This document shows, piece by piece, positions 1 to 7,056 of a DNA stretch of 12,716 bases (position 1 is its first letter; the number at the start of each line of letters is the position of its first letter). The DNA is from Ruminococcus flavefaciens (GTDB lineage Bacteria > Bacillota > Clostridia > Oscillospirales > Ruminococcaceae). The notes below the pieces were generated by a model, which saw only the letters and a program-made list of their open reading frames with translations, was not told the DNA's origin and did no database searches. The translations under genes and the position numbers were made by a program. The DNA lies in contig CADBAC010000013.1 of NCBI GenBank assembly GCA_902792495.1, positions 1-12,716 on the forward strand, in the 5' to 3' direction.

Positions 1-1450
1 GTTTGAAGAGCAGGAGTTTCTGGATTTCAAGAGCGTCCTTGGGGGTGATGCCGTCTCCTGTAGAGAAGAGATCACCGTTAAACTTTCCTTTGTCTGTTAA
101 CTGATATTTGCTTGGGTTTGCATATGACTGCATGATGATGACGGAGTCTGATATATCTGTATTGCCGTCAACGTTTGCGTCGCCGTTTCTTTTTTCATCG
201 GCTATCTGTACGACTTCACGGTCATGTTCGGCTTTTTCGGCCTTCTGGTCGTATTCGATCCAGAACTCATAATCAGTGACAAGTTTACCGAGATATCTTC
301 TGAAGTAATAATCGCCGTATTGCATATCTGCATCATCGCCGCTGACACCGTTTCCGTTGAGATCGAAGCATTCGATGAAACGTTTTTCTGCAACGTCGGT
401 TATGAGTTCCGTACCTCTATCCATGAAATTCTTATTCTTGAAGTAGAGATTGTGGAAAACGTGGGAAAGAATATAGTCCTCAGCGTCAACTGTTCCGTTC
501 ATATTGATATCGAGGGTATCTTTGATGGAATTTGTTTCGACTTCGGCCATATAGCGATCTTCCTTGAAGGATTCGATGTAGTTTTCATCAAACTCACTGG
601 TCATAAGGATGGACTTTTTCTGCTCATATGTGAAGTCTTTTACCTTTTCGGGGACGAGTAAGCTGTACATACTGCCTTCTCCCTCGGGAAGGACATCATC
701 ATAAAGCGAAAGCTGGATCTCGTAATTATCTTTGATGAAATGAGCGATAGATTCCGGGTACTGCACATCATAGCCCATATCATCTGCCACATATGACTCA
801 AGGAGATCTACGTCGATCTGTGTAGAAACTTTGCCGTCCCCGTCAAGGTCGAATGTTTCAGTAAAGTTATTCAGTATCTCGTCGCTGATGATCGACATTC
901 TTATATTATCGTTGTAGCTGATATAGTTAGAAATGATCCTTGCAAAGAGATAGTCATTCAGGTCAACATCCCCGTCAAGATCAACGTCAGGCTTCGGGAG
1001 AATTCCGCTGTCCACTTTTTCACGGTATTTGCTGTACAATGAGTATGACTCTTCGTCACTTAAATATATAAGTGTGGTTGTGCGATAATGGCCTGAGTGT
1101 TCGGGGTCGAAATCGGGATGTTCGAGGTAGTAATTGATTATGGCTTCAAGATAATTATCTTCGTCCAGACCAAGCACATCGCCGATATACAGCTGATAGA
1201 GTGCGATATCGTTTATATCGCCGCAAACCTTGTTCTGATTGAGGTCGAGTTCATTCAGGAATGTCTGTCTGTATTCCTCGGGGAACGGTATCTCTTTCTT
1301 GAAGCGGTACTGATCAAAGAACATCAAAGCAAGTCTGAAATCTGCGATATCGTAAAGACCGTCGGAATTAATATCGGGGACTTTGTAACCGGGACTTTCT
1401 GCCAGTTCCTTGAACTTCTCGTATTCCTTTGCGATATTGTCGGGAGAACA
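1..1450 (-). CDS. Dockerin-like repeat protein, C-terminal part (frame-shifted continuation, runs off left edge)
   Basis: This is an open frame of about 480 codons without a stop. It has no convincing start of its own and begins where the upstream gene stops (1452). It continues that gene in the +1 frame, so I read both as one gene broken by an indel. Seen here: EF-hand-like loops starting at 1375 (DINSDGLYDIAD), 1246 (DLNQNK...), 988 (DVDLDGDVDLND), 850 (DLDGDGKVS), 511 (DINMNGTVDAED) and 364 (DLNGNGV). A C-terminal dockerin runs from about 184 to the edge, with NGDANVDG, ANPSKY and GDGITPKDALEIQ. The segment YYLEHPDFDP (about 1125) repeats YYLEDHPFDP, which lies just before the break in the upstream part and supports continuity. 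Dockerins bind cohesins on scaffoldins in a calcium-dependent way. The final few residues lie outside the window. The coding status is firm from the repeats; whether the cell makes this part joined to the N-terminal part is uncertain. Confidence 0.75.
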
Positions 1451-2147
1451 GTCAACACTGCCGTGTTGCCGAGAAAGCGGGATCAAAAGGATGATCTTCC
1501 AGATAGTAAAGCAGCATATAGCGGTGGATGGATTCCTTCATCGGATAAGTTCTGTTGTATTCGTACTGCTTCATTACAGCCGCACATCTTTCAGCGATAT
1601 CCTGAGGAAGTCCGTCTGCCTCCGGATACTCTATGACGCTCTTGAATCTGTAATAATCACATGGGTCATAACCTGTGATAGTATTATCCAGCATTGAGAA
1701 GTAGTAGATATCGTCAATGTTGAAAACGCCGTCACCCGAAACATCCAGATCGACGTTCTTCTCTACGGTCGTTGCTTTGAACAGATCGTAGAACTGATAG
1801 ACAGAAGCTACGCCGGTCGTAAAGCCTTTAAGGTAGTCTTTGTACAGTTCATCAAAGGCTTCTTCAACATCGTCATATGCAGAAAAGTCAATATTTTCCC
1901 TGCAAAAGCTTCTGAAAGGTTCTTCGCTGAGGTGTTCGGCAGTAATAGTGTTATATGTAGCGTAATACTTGTAGACATCGTAAAGATCGTATGCAGGCAG
2001 CTTTAATTCATTTCTTTCTTCGTCGGTCTCGATCTTTGTCAGGCCTGAGAAGTCGTATTTTTCCGGCGACTTGAAGTTTTCGTAGTGCCATGAACAAGCC
2101 ATGCTGTAAACATCTTCGATGTCGAATGTGCCGTCCTTGTTGACATC
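326..2147 (-). repeat. Tandem array of EF-hand / dockerin-like modules
   Basis: Calcium-loop motifs of the form D-x-N/D-x-D/N-G-x-x-D/N-I-x-D occur on the minus strand, starting at 2147, 1745, 1375, 1246, 988, 850, 511 and 364. The last six fall in three pairs spaced 129, 138 and 147 bases apart, the spacing of a two-loop dockerin. The first two each have a degenerate partner (for example YDFSGLTKIE after the first). Modules are joined by helical segments such as YYLEDHPFDP / YYLEHPDFDP. This gives about five divergent dockerin-like units ahead of the canonical dockerin at the end. The repeats are clear at protein level only; the DNA has diverged. Confidence 0.75.
1440..1470 (-). other. Frameshift site in the dockerin-like repeat gene
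   Basis: Reading on the minus strand, the upstream frame ends CGG CAG TGT TGA C, while the frame carrying all later EF-hand motifs passes the same bases one position later (GTT GAC TGT TCT CCC). One surplus base, or two missing ones, in or just before this stretch would restore a single frame. Comparing the two repeats from FDP onward, the spacing to the next conserved helix is almost the same. A UGA-C context as in prfB is present, but the preceding codon TGT would not re-pair after slipping, so a mutation or sequencing error is more likely than programmed frameshifting. Confidence 0.7.
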
Positions 2148-3122
2148 AAGGACACTTTCATTTTCGTGTAATTCTGTTAAGCTATGGAGAGAACCGTATT
2201 CTTCATACTCGGTAGGATATAAGAATGGTGATGAACCTGATATCACGGTGCTGCTGTCAGCAGGCTGATATGAAGGTTCAGGCACTGCTAACGGATTTGC
2301 TGCGAGTATGGAAGCAAGTATAGCTGAAAGCTTTTTCACGTAGGTACTCCTTTCTTCAGATGGGTTATTGATCGAAGTGGTAGTTGAAGGCGGAGCGGAG
2401 GTGAATATCATCGTGGAAGTAACAGGAGGGCTTGAAGTATAGATCTGTGTCTGATAATTTGTAGTGGTTACATATGCTTCAGTCGTTGCATGATATGTGG
2501 GTGCTGATGTAGTTGTCTGCCGAATAGCAGTGGTGGTGGAAGCTGCAGCCGCATACGACGTAGTTGCTGATGCTCCGGATGCGGTAGTTGCTGATTCAGC
2601 GGTAGTGGTTCTGTTTCGCTCAGCAGCTGAAACTGAGGTGCTTGCTGCTTCTGTATTATCTCTGCTCTGTTCTTCACGGTCTGTATTTTCCGTGACCGCC
2701 TTAGCTGTTGTTACTGATGTTTGTGAAGTTATCATCATTGAAGAAGATGCGGATGTTGCTGCGGATGTTTCGCCTGTAGTTCCCATAACAGCGGGAACTG
2801 AGCCGTTCTGAGTTGTTGGTGATGTGGTCGTATCATCTTCGGTGATAATAACATTCTGAGGCTCATGTATACGTTTCGGGCGATAGTTATAGGTAAGACC
2901 TGCCGTAACGCATATGAGCGCCGCAGCGGCAGCCATAGCCGAGAACCACAGCATCCTGCTGCGTTTCTTTTCGGGAACGGTCTGCTGATCATGGATAAGC
3001 ACGTCCATCTTTTCCTTGAATTCAGGGGAAAAAGCATAATCGGGAATATCCTGATCGATCATTTCGTTAAAAGACTCATTGAGAGCCTGTTCAAGCGCTT
3101 TAGTTAAGATATCCTCTTTCAT
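1452..3122 (-). CDS. Membrane anti-sigma-like protein fused to dockerin-like modules (N-terminal part, ends at a frameshift)
   Basis: The ATG at 3122 is chosen over one at 3140. It has AAAGGAGGG just upstream and lies one base after the sigma gene's TAA. The frame gives 556 residues before a TGA. Residues 1-56 are polar and probably cytoplasmic (an anti-sigma-like segment with FSPEFKEKMD). Residues 58-78 form one membrane helix preceded by EKKRSR. Residues 91-258 are a Thr/Ser-rich extracellular linker. Residues 262-281 are a second hydrophobic stretch beginning VKKLSAILAS, which looks like a signal peptide. EF-hand-like loops follow at residues 326 (DVNKDGTFDIED) and 460 (DVSGDGVFNIDD), and the frame breaks after FDPAFSATRQC. 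No zinc-binding anti-sigma or RsgI motif is evident, so the anti-sigma role rests on gene order and topology. By position it should hold the preceding ECF sigma factor at the membrane. Alternative: a membrane-anchored cell-surface dockerin protein with no regulatory role. Confidence 0.8.
   Translation of the reverse strand: MKEDILTKALEQALNESFNEMIDQDIPDYAFSPEFKEKMDVLIHDQQTVPEKKRSRMLWFSAMAAAAALICVTAGLTYNYRPKRIHEPQNVIITEDDTTTSPTTQNGSVPAVMGTTGETSAATSASSSMMITSQTSVTTAKAVTENTDREEQSRDNTEAASTSVSAAERNRTTTAESATTASGASATTSYAAAASTTTAIRQTTTSAPTYHATTEAYVTTTNYQTQIYTSSPPVTSTMIFTSAPPSTTTSINNPSEERSTYVKKLSAILASILAANPLAVPEPSYQPADSSTVISGSSPFLYPTEYEEYGSLHSLTELHENESVLDVNKDGTFDIEDVYSMACSWHYENFKSPEKYDFSGLTKIETDEERNELKLPAYDLYDVYKYYATYNTITAEHLSEEPFRSFCRENIDFSAYDDVEEAFDELYKDYLKGFTTGVASVYQFYDLFKATTVEKNVDLDVSGDGVFNIDDIYYFSMLDNTITGYDPCDYYRFKSVIEYPEADGLPQDIAERCAAVMKQYEYNRTYPMKESIHRYMLLYYLEDHPFDPAFSATRQC
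2331..2351 (-). promoter_or_regulatory. Internal ribosome binding site and in-frame GTG start
   Basis: On the minus strand GAAAGGAG is followed after 7 bases by GTG at 2339-2337, in frame with the surrounding gene (its codon 262). The resulting start reads (M)KKLSAILASILAANPLAV, a basic tip plus hydrophobic core as in a secretion signal, directly before the EF-hand array. This quality of site inside a coding frame is unlikely to be chance and matches the GTG site used by the sigma gene. It could start a secreted, non-anchored form, or mark the original start of a gene now fused to the anti-sigma gene. Confidence 0.6.
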
Positions 3123-3123
3123 G

Positions 3124-3642
3124 TTATCCCTCCTTTTCAAGTATATGTTCCAGTTCAGCCCTTGCCCTCTGGATACGTTTATAGACGTTATCCGAGGAGA
3201 TGCCGAGAATATCTGTCATTTCTCTGGTGCTGTAACCGTAGACGAACTTCAGCATGAGCACATCACGGTATTCCTCCTTGAGTTGTCCGATGGCTTCGAT
3301 AACCGAATCGAAGGAATAGCTGTCGCTGCAATATGTACCCGTTTCTATATCAGGTTCTTCCAGCGCAACTATTCTTTTGTTCGCTCTGTACTTATCCAGT
3401 GCTGCGTTTCTGACTATTATAACGAGCAGGGAGGTCAGTTTTGGACGCTCAAGACGAGAAATTTTCGGAAAAATTTTTGAAGCTCTCAGAAATGCCTCAG
3501 ATACGCAGTCTTCAGCGTCTGCAAAATTGTTAAGTATCTTCATTGCAGTATGCATCATAAGTTTGCGGTTCATGAGGTACATTTCTTCAAAAGTGATCGA
3601 ATTATCTGTTTTTGGGATATCCGACGAATAGACTGCTTCCAC
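3124..3642 (-). CDS. ECF-type RNA polymerase sigma factor
   Basis: A sigma-70 family factor of 172 residues, the usual size for the extracytoplasmic-function group. Region 2 spans about residues 16-85 (FEEMYLMNRKLM..., then ADAEDCVSEAFLRA, which contacts the -10 element and core polymerase). Region 4, with a helix-turn-helix, spans about 112-168 (EEYRDVLMLKFVYGYSTREM, then ILGISSDNVYKRIQRARAEL). I start it at the GTG at 3642 because a full AAAGGAGG lies 8 bases upstream. The ATG at 3705 would add 21 unrelated residues and has no such site. The stop TAA at 3126-3124 is one base from the next ATG, and that gene's ribosome site lies inside the last sigma codons, so the two are translationally coupled. 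It presumably directs transcription of its own operon and of nearby cellulosomal genes; the target genes are inference. Confidence 0.92.
   Translation of the reverse strand: MEAVYSSDIPKTDNSITFEEMYLMNRKLMMHTAMKILNNFADAEDCVSEAFLRASKIFPKISRLERPKLTSLLVIIVRNAALDKYRANKRIVALEEPDIETGTYCSDSYSFDSVIEAIGQLKEEYRDVLMLKFVYGYSTREMTDILGISSDNVYKRIQRARAELEHILEKEG
3128..3135 (-). promoter_or_regulatory. Ribosome binding site of the anti-sigma-like gene, inside the sigma gene
   Basis: AAAGGAGG on the minus strand lies 5 bases ahead of the ATG at 3122 and is made of the last Glu-Lys-Glu-Gly codons of the sigma factor. It decides the start at 3122 and implies that the two proteins are made in a coupled ratio, as is usual for sigma/anti-sigma pairs. 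Confidence 0.8.
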
Positions 3643-3710
3643 AGGATGCTCCTCCTTTCTTTGAGAGTTGTTACTGCTTTGCGTGACAGTAGTAAAGATC
3701 ATCATTTATT

Positions 3711-3743
3711 ATTATAACGTATAACAGGTGCAGGATTCGACAA
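3711..3743 (-). promoter_or_regulatory. Candidate promoter of the sigma/anti-sigma operon
   Basis: A perfect TATAAT lies at 3716-3711 on the minus strand, about 70 bases before the sigma GTG. TTGTCG at 3743-3738 is the nearest -35-like hexamer but the spacer is 21 bases, longer than ideal. GAATCC followed 13 bases later by CGTT in the same stretch could instead be a loose ECF-type promoter used for self-activation. Weak evidence either way. Confidence 0.3.
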
Positions 3744-3849
3744 ATAAATTGTGAACTTTTTGTTAATTTGTGGCAGGGTTAAAAAAGTTGAACGTACTTC
3801 TGCATTTTGTCCACTTGAAAAAATACGAAGCATCGTTGATTTTTATTGA

Positions 3850-3877
3850 TGTAAAATGAAAATCATTATTTTTTACA
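3850..3877. promoter_or_regulatory. Inverted repeat, candidate operator
   Basis: TGTAAAA (3850-3856) and TTTTACA (3871-3877) form an exact 7-bp inverted repeat around a 14-base AT-rich centre, which itself holds ATGA...TCAT. It lies 21 bases upstream of the candidate -35 of the GH43/CE1 gene, where a regulator could bind. The region is AT-rich, so chance is a real alternative. Confidence 0.35.
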
Positions 3878-3898
3878 CCTAATCTGCATAATTTAGGT
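3877..3898. promoter_or_regulatory. Second inverted repeat next to the -35 region
   Basis: ACCTAA (3877-3882) and TTAGGT (3893-3898) form an exact 6-bp inverted repeat with a 10-base centre. Its right arm overlaps the first base of the candidate -35 hexamer. As RNA it would be only a weak stem, so a protein-binding site is the better reading. Confidence 0.35.
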
Positions 3899-3926
3899 TG
3901 TGGAACTGTAGAAAAATTGTTAATAT
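3898..3926 (+). promoter_or_regulatory. Candidate promoter of the GH43/CE1 gene
   Basis: TTGTGG (3898-3903) and TAATAT (3921-3926) are spaced by 17 bases and lie about 70 bases before the ATG. Each matches the housekeeping consensus only in part, which suits a gene needing an activator or an alternative sigma factor. Confidence 0.4.
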
Positions 3927-3993
3927 TATATTAAGAAATGTCATAACAACAAAGAGACATATGTAATGACAAATTATGAAGGAGGATATTGAG

Positions 3994-6900
3994 ATGAGAA
4001 ATAAAAAAGCAGCTGCGATCGCAGTTTCCGCATTGACAGCAATGAGTATGGCTTCATCCGTACCTATGACCTCAAACGCTGATAACCCGATCGTCCAGAC
4101 CTCATTTACGCCCGATCCTGCACCCGTTGTTTTCGGCGACGAGCTCTATGTGTTTACAGGCTGCGACCGTGACGGAAAAAACGATTTCTATAAAATGACA
4201 GGCTGGCAGTGCTTCTCCACAAAGGATATGAAAAACTGGACAGACCACGGCAGGATACTGGAGGATACAAGCTTCAGCTGGTGCGGAGAGAACGACGCAT
4301 GGGCTTCACAGTGTATCGAGCGCAACGGCAAGTATTATTTCTACTTCACCACAACTAACAAGAGCGGCGGCGGAAGAGCTATCGGTGTTGCTGTTGCCGA
4401 CAAGCCCGAAGGCCCCTACAAGGACGTTCTCGGCAAGCCTCTCTGCGGCCCCAACTGGGATTACATCGACCCCACCGTTATGATAGACGATGACGGACAG
4501 GCATGGCTCATGTTCGGAAACCCCAAGTGCTATTATGTAAAGCTCAACGAGGATATGGTCTCGCTGGACGGTCAGATCAAACAGTTTGATATGAACAAGG
4601 AGCAGTTCGGCCCTGCTTCGGGCGAACGCTCATGCACTTACGGCGAGGGTCCGTGGATAACCAAACACGGAGACCTTTACTATCTGGTGTATGCCGCATT
4701 CATAGACGGCTTCGGCGGCGAGAGCATGGCATATTCCACAGGTCCGTCCGTAACAGGACCGTGGACTTATCGTGGCCCTGTGCAGAAAGGCTCAAACTGC
4801 TTCACCACTCACGGCGGTATAATAGACTATAAGGATCATTCCTATTTATTCTATCACAAGAGCGGTATCCCCGGCGGCAGCGTTTATAACCGCAGCGCAG
4901 CCTGTGAGGAGTTCACATACAATGCTGACGGAACTATCAATATCCCTGCACTCACTAATGAAGGTCCTTCACAGCTTGAACTGCTGAACCCCTATGAGAG
5001 AGTTGAAGCTGAGACTATATGCTGGAGCGAGGGCATCAAGACCGAGGAATGCAGCGCAGGCGGCGTGGATATCGGCAACATCGAAAAGGGCGATTACATC
5101 AAGGTGAGCGGAGTCGATTTCGGAAGCGGTGCTGCAAAATTCACAGCAAGCGTTGCCTCTGATACAGAAGGCGGAACTATCGAGCTCCATACAGGCAGCA
5201 AGTCAGGCCCGATAATCGGCGCTTTGCAGGTCAAAGGCACAGGCGGCTGGCAGAAATGGGAGGAAGTCTCATGCGATGTATCTGTAAGCGGCACTGAGGA
5301 TCTCTACCTCGTTTTCAACGGCGGAAGCGGATACCTTCTCAACGTTGACTGGTGGAAATTCACCAAGGCAGGCACATCCGAGTCTACCACAACTGTGACA
5401 GAAGCTCCTGCAACTACAACTGCTCCTACAGTTACAACAACAGTAACACCTTCTGCTGACAGCGGAAACTATATATTCAACGACACTTTCGAGTCAGGCG
5501 ATAACGACTGGTTATCGAGAGGAAGCGCAAAGGTAAGTTCATCATCCGACAAGAAGTACATGGGCTCAAAGGCACTCTATTGCAGCGGCAGAGAAGCTTC
5601 ATGGAACGGCGCTCTGAAAGACCTCGGCACAAGCTTCAAGGCCGGCGAAAGCTACAGCTTCAGTGCAAATGTTCTCAGTGACGGCGGCAAGGACGGCGAT
5701 GTTTACTACCTCACTATGGAGTACAAGGACTCATCTGATGAAGTCCACTATGTCAAGATAGCAAGGTCTCAGCCTGTCAAGGGCGAATGGGTACAGCTTG
5801 CAAACAGCAATTTCAGGATCCCTGCTGATGCTGCTTCAGATATTCATATCTACGTTGAGACCGAGAAGTCAACTGCTTCATTCTACGTTGACGATGTAAA
5901 GGCTGCTAAGGCAGGCACAGTCATCGAAGGCGCAAAGGGCAGACAGTTCATCAGAGGCGACCTTAACAGCGACGGCGATATCAATGTTTTCGATATCATC
6001 ATCGGCAGAAAGTACCTCCTCAAGGGACTCAGCAGCAACGAGACTCTCAAGACTCTTGCAGACGTTGACCGGAGCACTGAGTTCGAGATAAACGATCTTG
6101 TTCTTCTCCAGAACTTCGTAAAGGGCAAGGAAGTTGAATTCCCCGATAATTCACCTGAGCCGCCAAAGAGCAATTTCAACTACGATCCTGCTGTTCAGTA
6201 CCACGAGCCGAAATCCGATTATCTCAGCCCGTGCTCACAGGCAGGTACGATAACAAAGGAAACATACAACGGCATAAGAGGTACAAAGTCGCTTAACGTT
6301 TATACTCCTTACGGTTATGATCCGAGCAAGAAGTACAATATCTTCTACCTCATGCACGGCGGCGGTGAGAATGAGAATACGATTTTCAGCAACGATGTAA
6401 AACTCAATCACGTTCTTGACCACATGATCATGAACGGCGAACTTGATCCGCTGATCGTTGTAACTCCTACATTCAACGGCACAGGCAGTGAGGCCGGCAA
6501 CTTCTACGAGGAGCTGAGAAAGAGCGTTATCCCGTTCGTAGAGGGCAAGTATTCAACATATGCAGAGTCAACATCAGAAGCTGATATCAAGGCTTCAAGA
6601 ATGCACCGTGCATACGGCGGATTCTCAATGGGCGGACTTTCAACATGGTGCGTGGCTGACCACGATATGGACATCGTCGGCTACTTCATGCCGCTTTCGG
6701 GCAATAACTGGGAAGGCATGAACAAGCTCACAGGCGAGATCGACAGCCTCGGATTCTCACAGAGAGACTACTTCATATTCGCTGCTACAGGCGATCAGGA
6801 TATCGCTTACAACAATATGAAGCCTGAAATGGAAGATCTGAAAAAACGTACAAAGTATTTCACATATACTTCCGATTTCTCAAAGGGCAATCTCTACTGG

Positions 6901-7005
6901 CTGGTAGCACCGTCAGTCGGCAATAATAAGAAAACACACTGGTGGGGCTTCGTAAGGTGGTACATCTATGACGGACTGCCGTACTTCTTCCATGAAAATC
7001 AGTGA
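3994..7005 (+). CDS. Secreted cellulosomal GH43 - CBM6 - CBM22 - dockerin - CE1 enzyme (arabinofuranosidase / feruloyl esterase)
   Basis: 1003 residues. The ATG at 3994 is chosen because AAGGAGG lies 8 bases before it; the ATG at 3976 overlaps that site. Signal peptide at residues 1-29. GH43 five-blade propeller at about 30-325, with Asp41 (DPAP, base), Asp159 (DYIDP, pKa modulator) and Glu218 (YGEGP, acid), resembling arabinoxylan arabinofuranohydrolases. CBM6-like xylan binder at 333-457; Thr linker at 458-490; CBM22-like module at 491-640. Dockerin at 650-712 with GDLNSDGDINVFD and a weaker second loop, DVDRSTEFEIND. CE1 esterase at 730-1003 with Ser878 (GGFSMGG), Asp934 or Asp936 and His982 (THWW). 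It would remove arabinose and ester-linked ferulate from arabinoxylan while held on a scaffoldin through an internal dockerin. Monocistronic, with its own terminator. Exact substrate is inferred from family membership; an acetyl-xylan esterase role for the CE1 part is possible. Confidence 0.93.
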   Translation: MRNKKAAAIAVSALTAMSMASSVPMTSNADNPIVQTSFTPDPAPVVFGDELYVFTGCDRDGKNDFYKMTGWQCFSTKDMKNWTDHGRILEDTSFSWCGENDAWASQCIERNGKYYFYFTTTNKSGGGRAIGVAVADKPEGPYKDVLGKPLCGPNWDYIDPTVMIDDDGQAWLMFGNPKCYYVKLNEDMVSLDGQIKQFDMNKEQFGPASGERSCTYGEGPWITKHGDLYYLVYAAFIDGFGGESMAYSTGPSVTGPWTYRGPVQKGSNCFTTHGGIIDYKDHSYLFYHKSGIPGGSVYNRSAACEEFTYNADGTINIPALTNEGPSQLELLNPYERVEAETICWSEGIKTEECSAGGVDIGNIEKGDYIKVSGVDFGSGAAKFTASVASDTEGGTIELHTGSKSGPIIGALQVKGTGGWQKWEEVSCDVSVSGTEDLYLVFNGGSGYLLNVDWWKFTKAGTSESTTTVTEAPATTTAPTVTTTVTPSADSGNYIFNDTFESGDNDWLSRGSAKVSSSSDKKYMGSKALYCSGREASWNGALKDLGTSFKAGESYSFSANVLSDGGKDGDVYYLTMEYKDSSDEVHYVKIARSQPVKGEWVQLANSNFRIPADAASDIHIYVETEKSTASFYVDDVKAAKAGTVIEGAKGRQFIRGDLNSDGDINVFDIIIGRKYLLKGLSSNETLKTLADVDRSTEFEINDLVLLQNFVKGKEVEFPDNSPEPPKSNFNYDPAVQYHEPKSDYLSPCSQAGTITKETYNGIRGTKSLNVYTPYGYDPSKKYNIFYLMHGGGENENTIFSNDVKLNHVLDHMIMNGELDPLIVVTPTFNGTGSEAGNFYEELRKSVIPFVEGKYSTYAESTSEADIKASRMHRAYGGFSMGGLSTWCVADHDMDIVGYFMPLSGNNWEGMNKLTGEIDSLGFSQRDYFIFAATGDQDIAYNNMKPEMEDLKKRTKYFTYTSDFSKGNLYWLVAPSVGNNKKTHWWGFVRWYIYDGLPYFFHENQ

Positions 7006-7007
7006 TA

Positions 7008-7043
7008 AAAAAGCTGCTGTACAGAAATGTACAGCAGCTTTTT
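7008..7043. terminator. Bidirectional intrinsic terminator
   Basis: AAAAAGCTGCTGTACA (7008-7023), a GAAA loop and a perfect 16-base complement ending in five T (7028-7043). It begins 3 bases after the GH43/CE1 stop and ends 13 bases before the stop of the convergent permease gene. The A/T ends make it work in both directions, so it should end both transcripts. Confidence 0.92.
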
Positions 7044-7056
7044 GGTATATCCGCTT

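Larger units (their letters stand above)
3643..3993. promoter_or_regulatory. Divergent control region between the sigma gene and the GH43/CE1 gene
   Basis: This 351-bp stretch has no supportable gene. It is AT-rich and holds the candidate promoters of both divergent units, the sigma gene's AAAGGAGG at 3658-3651, two overlapping inverted repeats at 3850-3898 and the enzyme gene's AAGGAGG at 3979-3985. Apart from these sites I see no RNA fold or terminator in it. Confidence 0.6.

Noticed and set aside
1449..1460. Programmed +1 frameshifting of the prfB type (UGA followed by C)
   Set aside because: The codon before the stop is TGT; its tRNA cannot re-pair with GTT after slipping, and no upstream Shine-Dalgarno stimulator at the prfB spacing is present. 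Kept only as a remote alternative.
224..1636. Plus-strand open frames of 145 and 179 codons at 224-661 and 1097-1636
   Set aside because: They lie opposite the EF-hand repeat gene, show no family features or ribosome sites, and their compositions are those of a reversed coding strand.
2497..2811. Plus-strand 104-codon open frame
   Set aside because: It is the antisense of the low-complexity Thr/Ser linker, which automatically gives an Ala/Val-rich frame.
3643..3705. Longer sigma factor starting at the ATG at 3705
   Set aside because: The extra 21 residues are not sigma-like, and the perfect ribosome site lies within them, ahead of the GTG at 3642.
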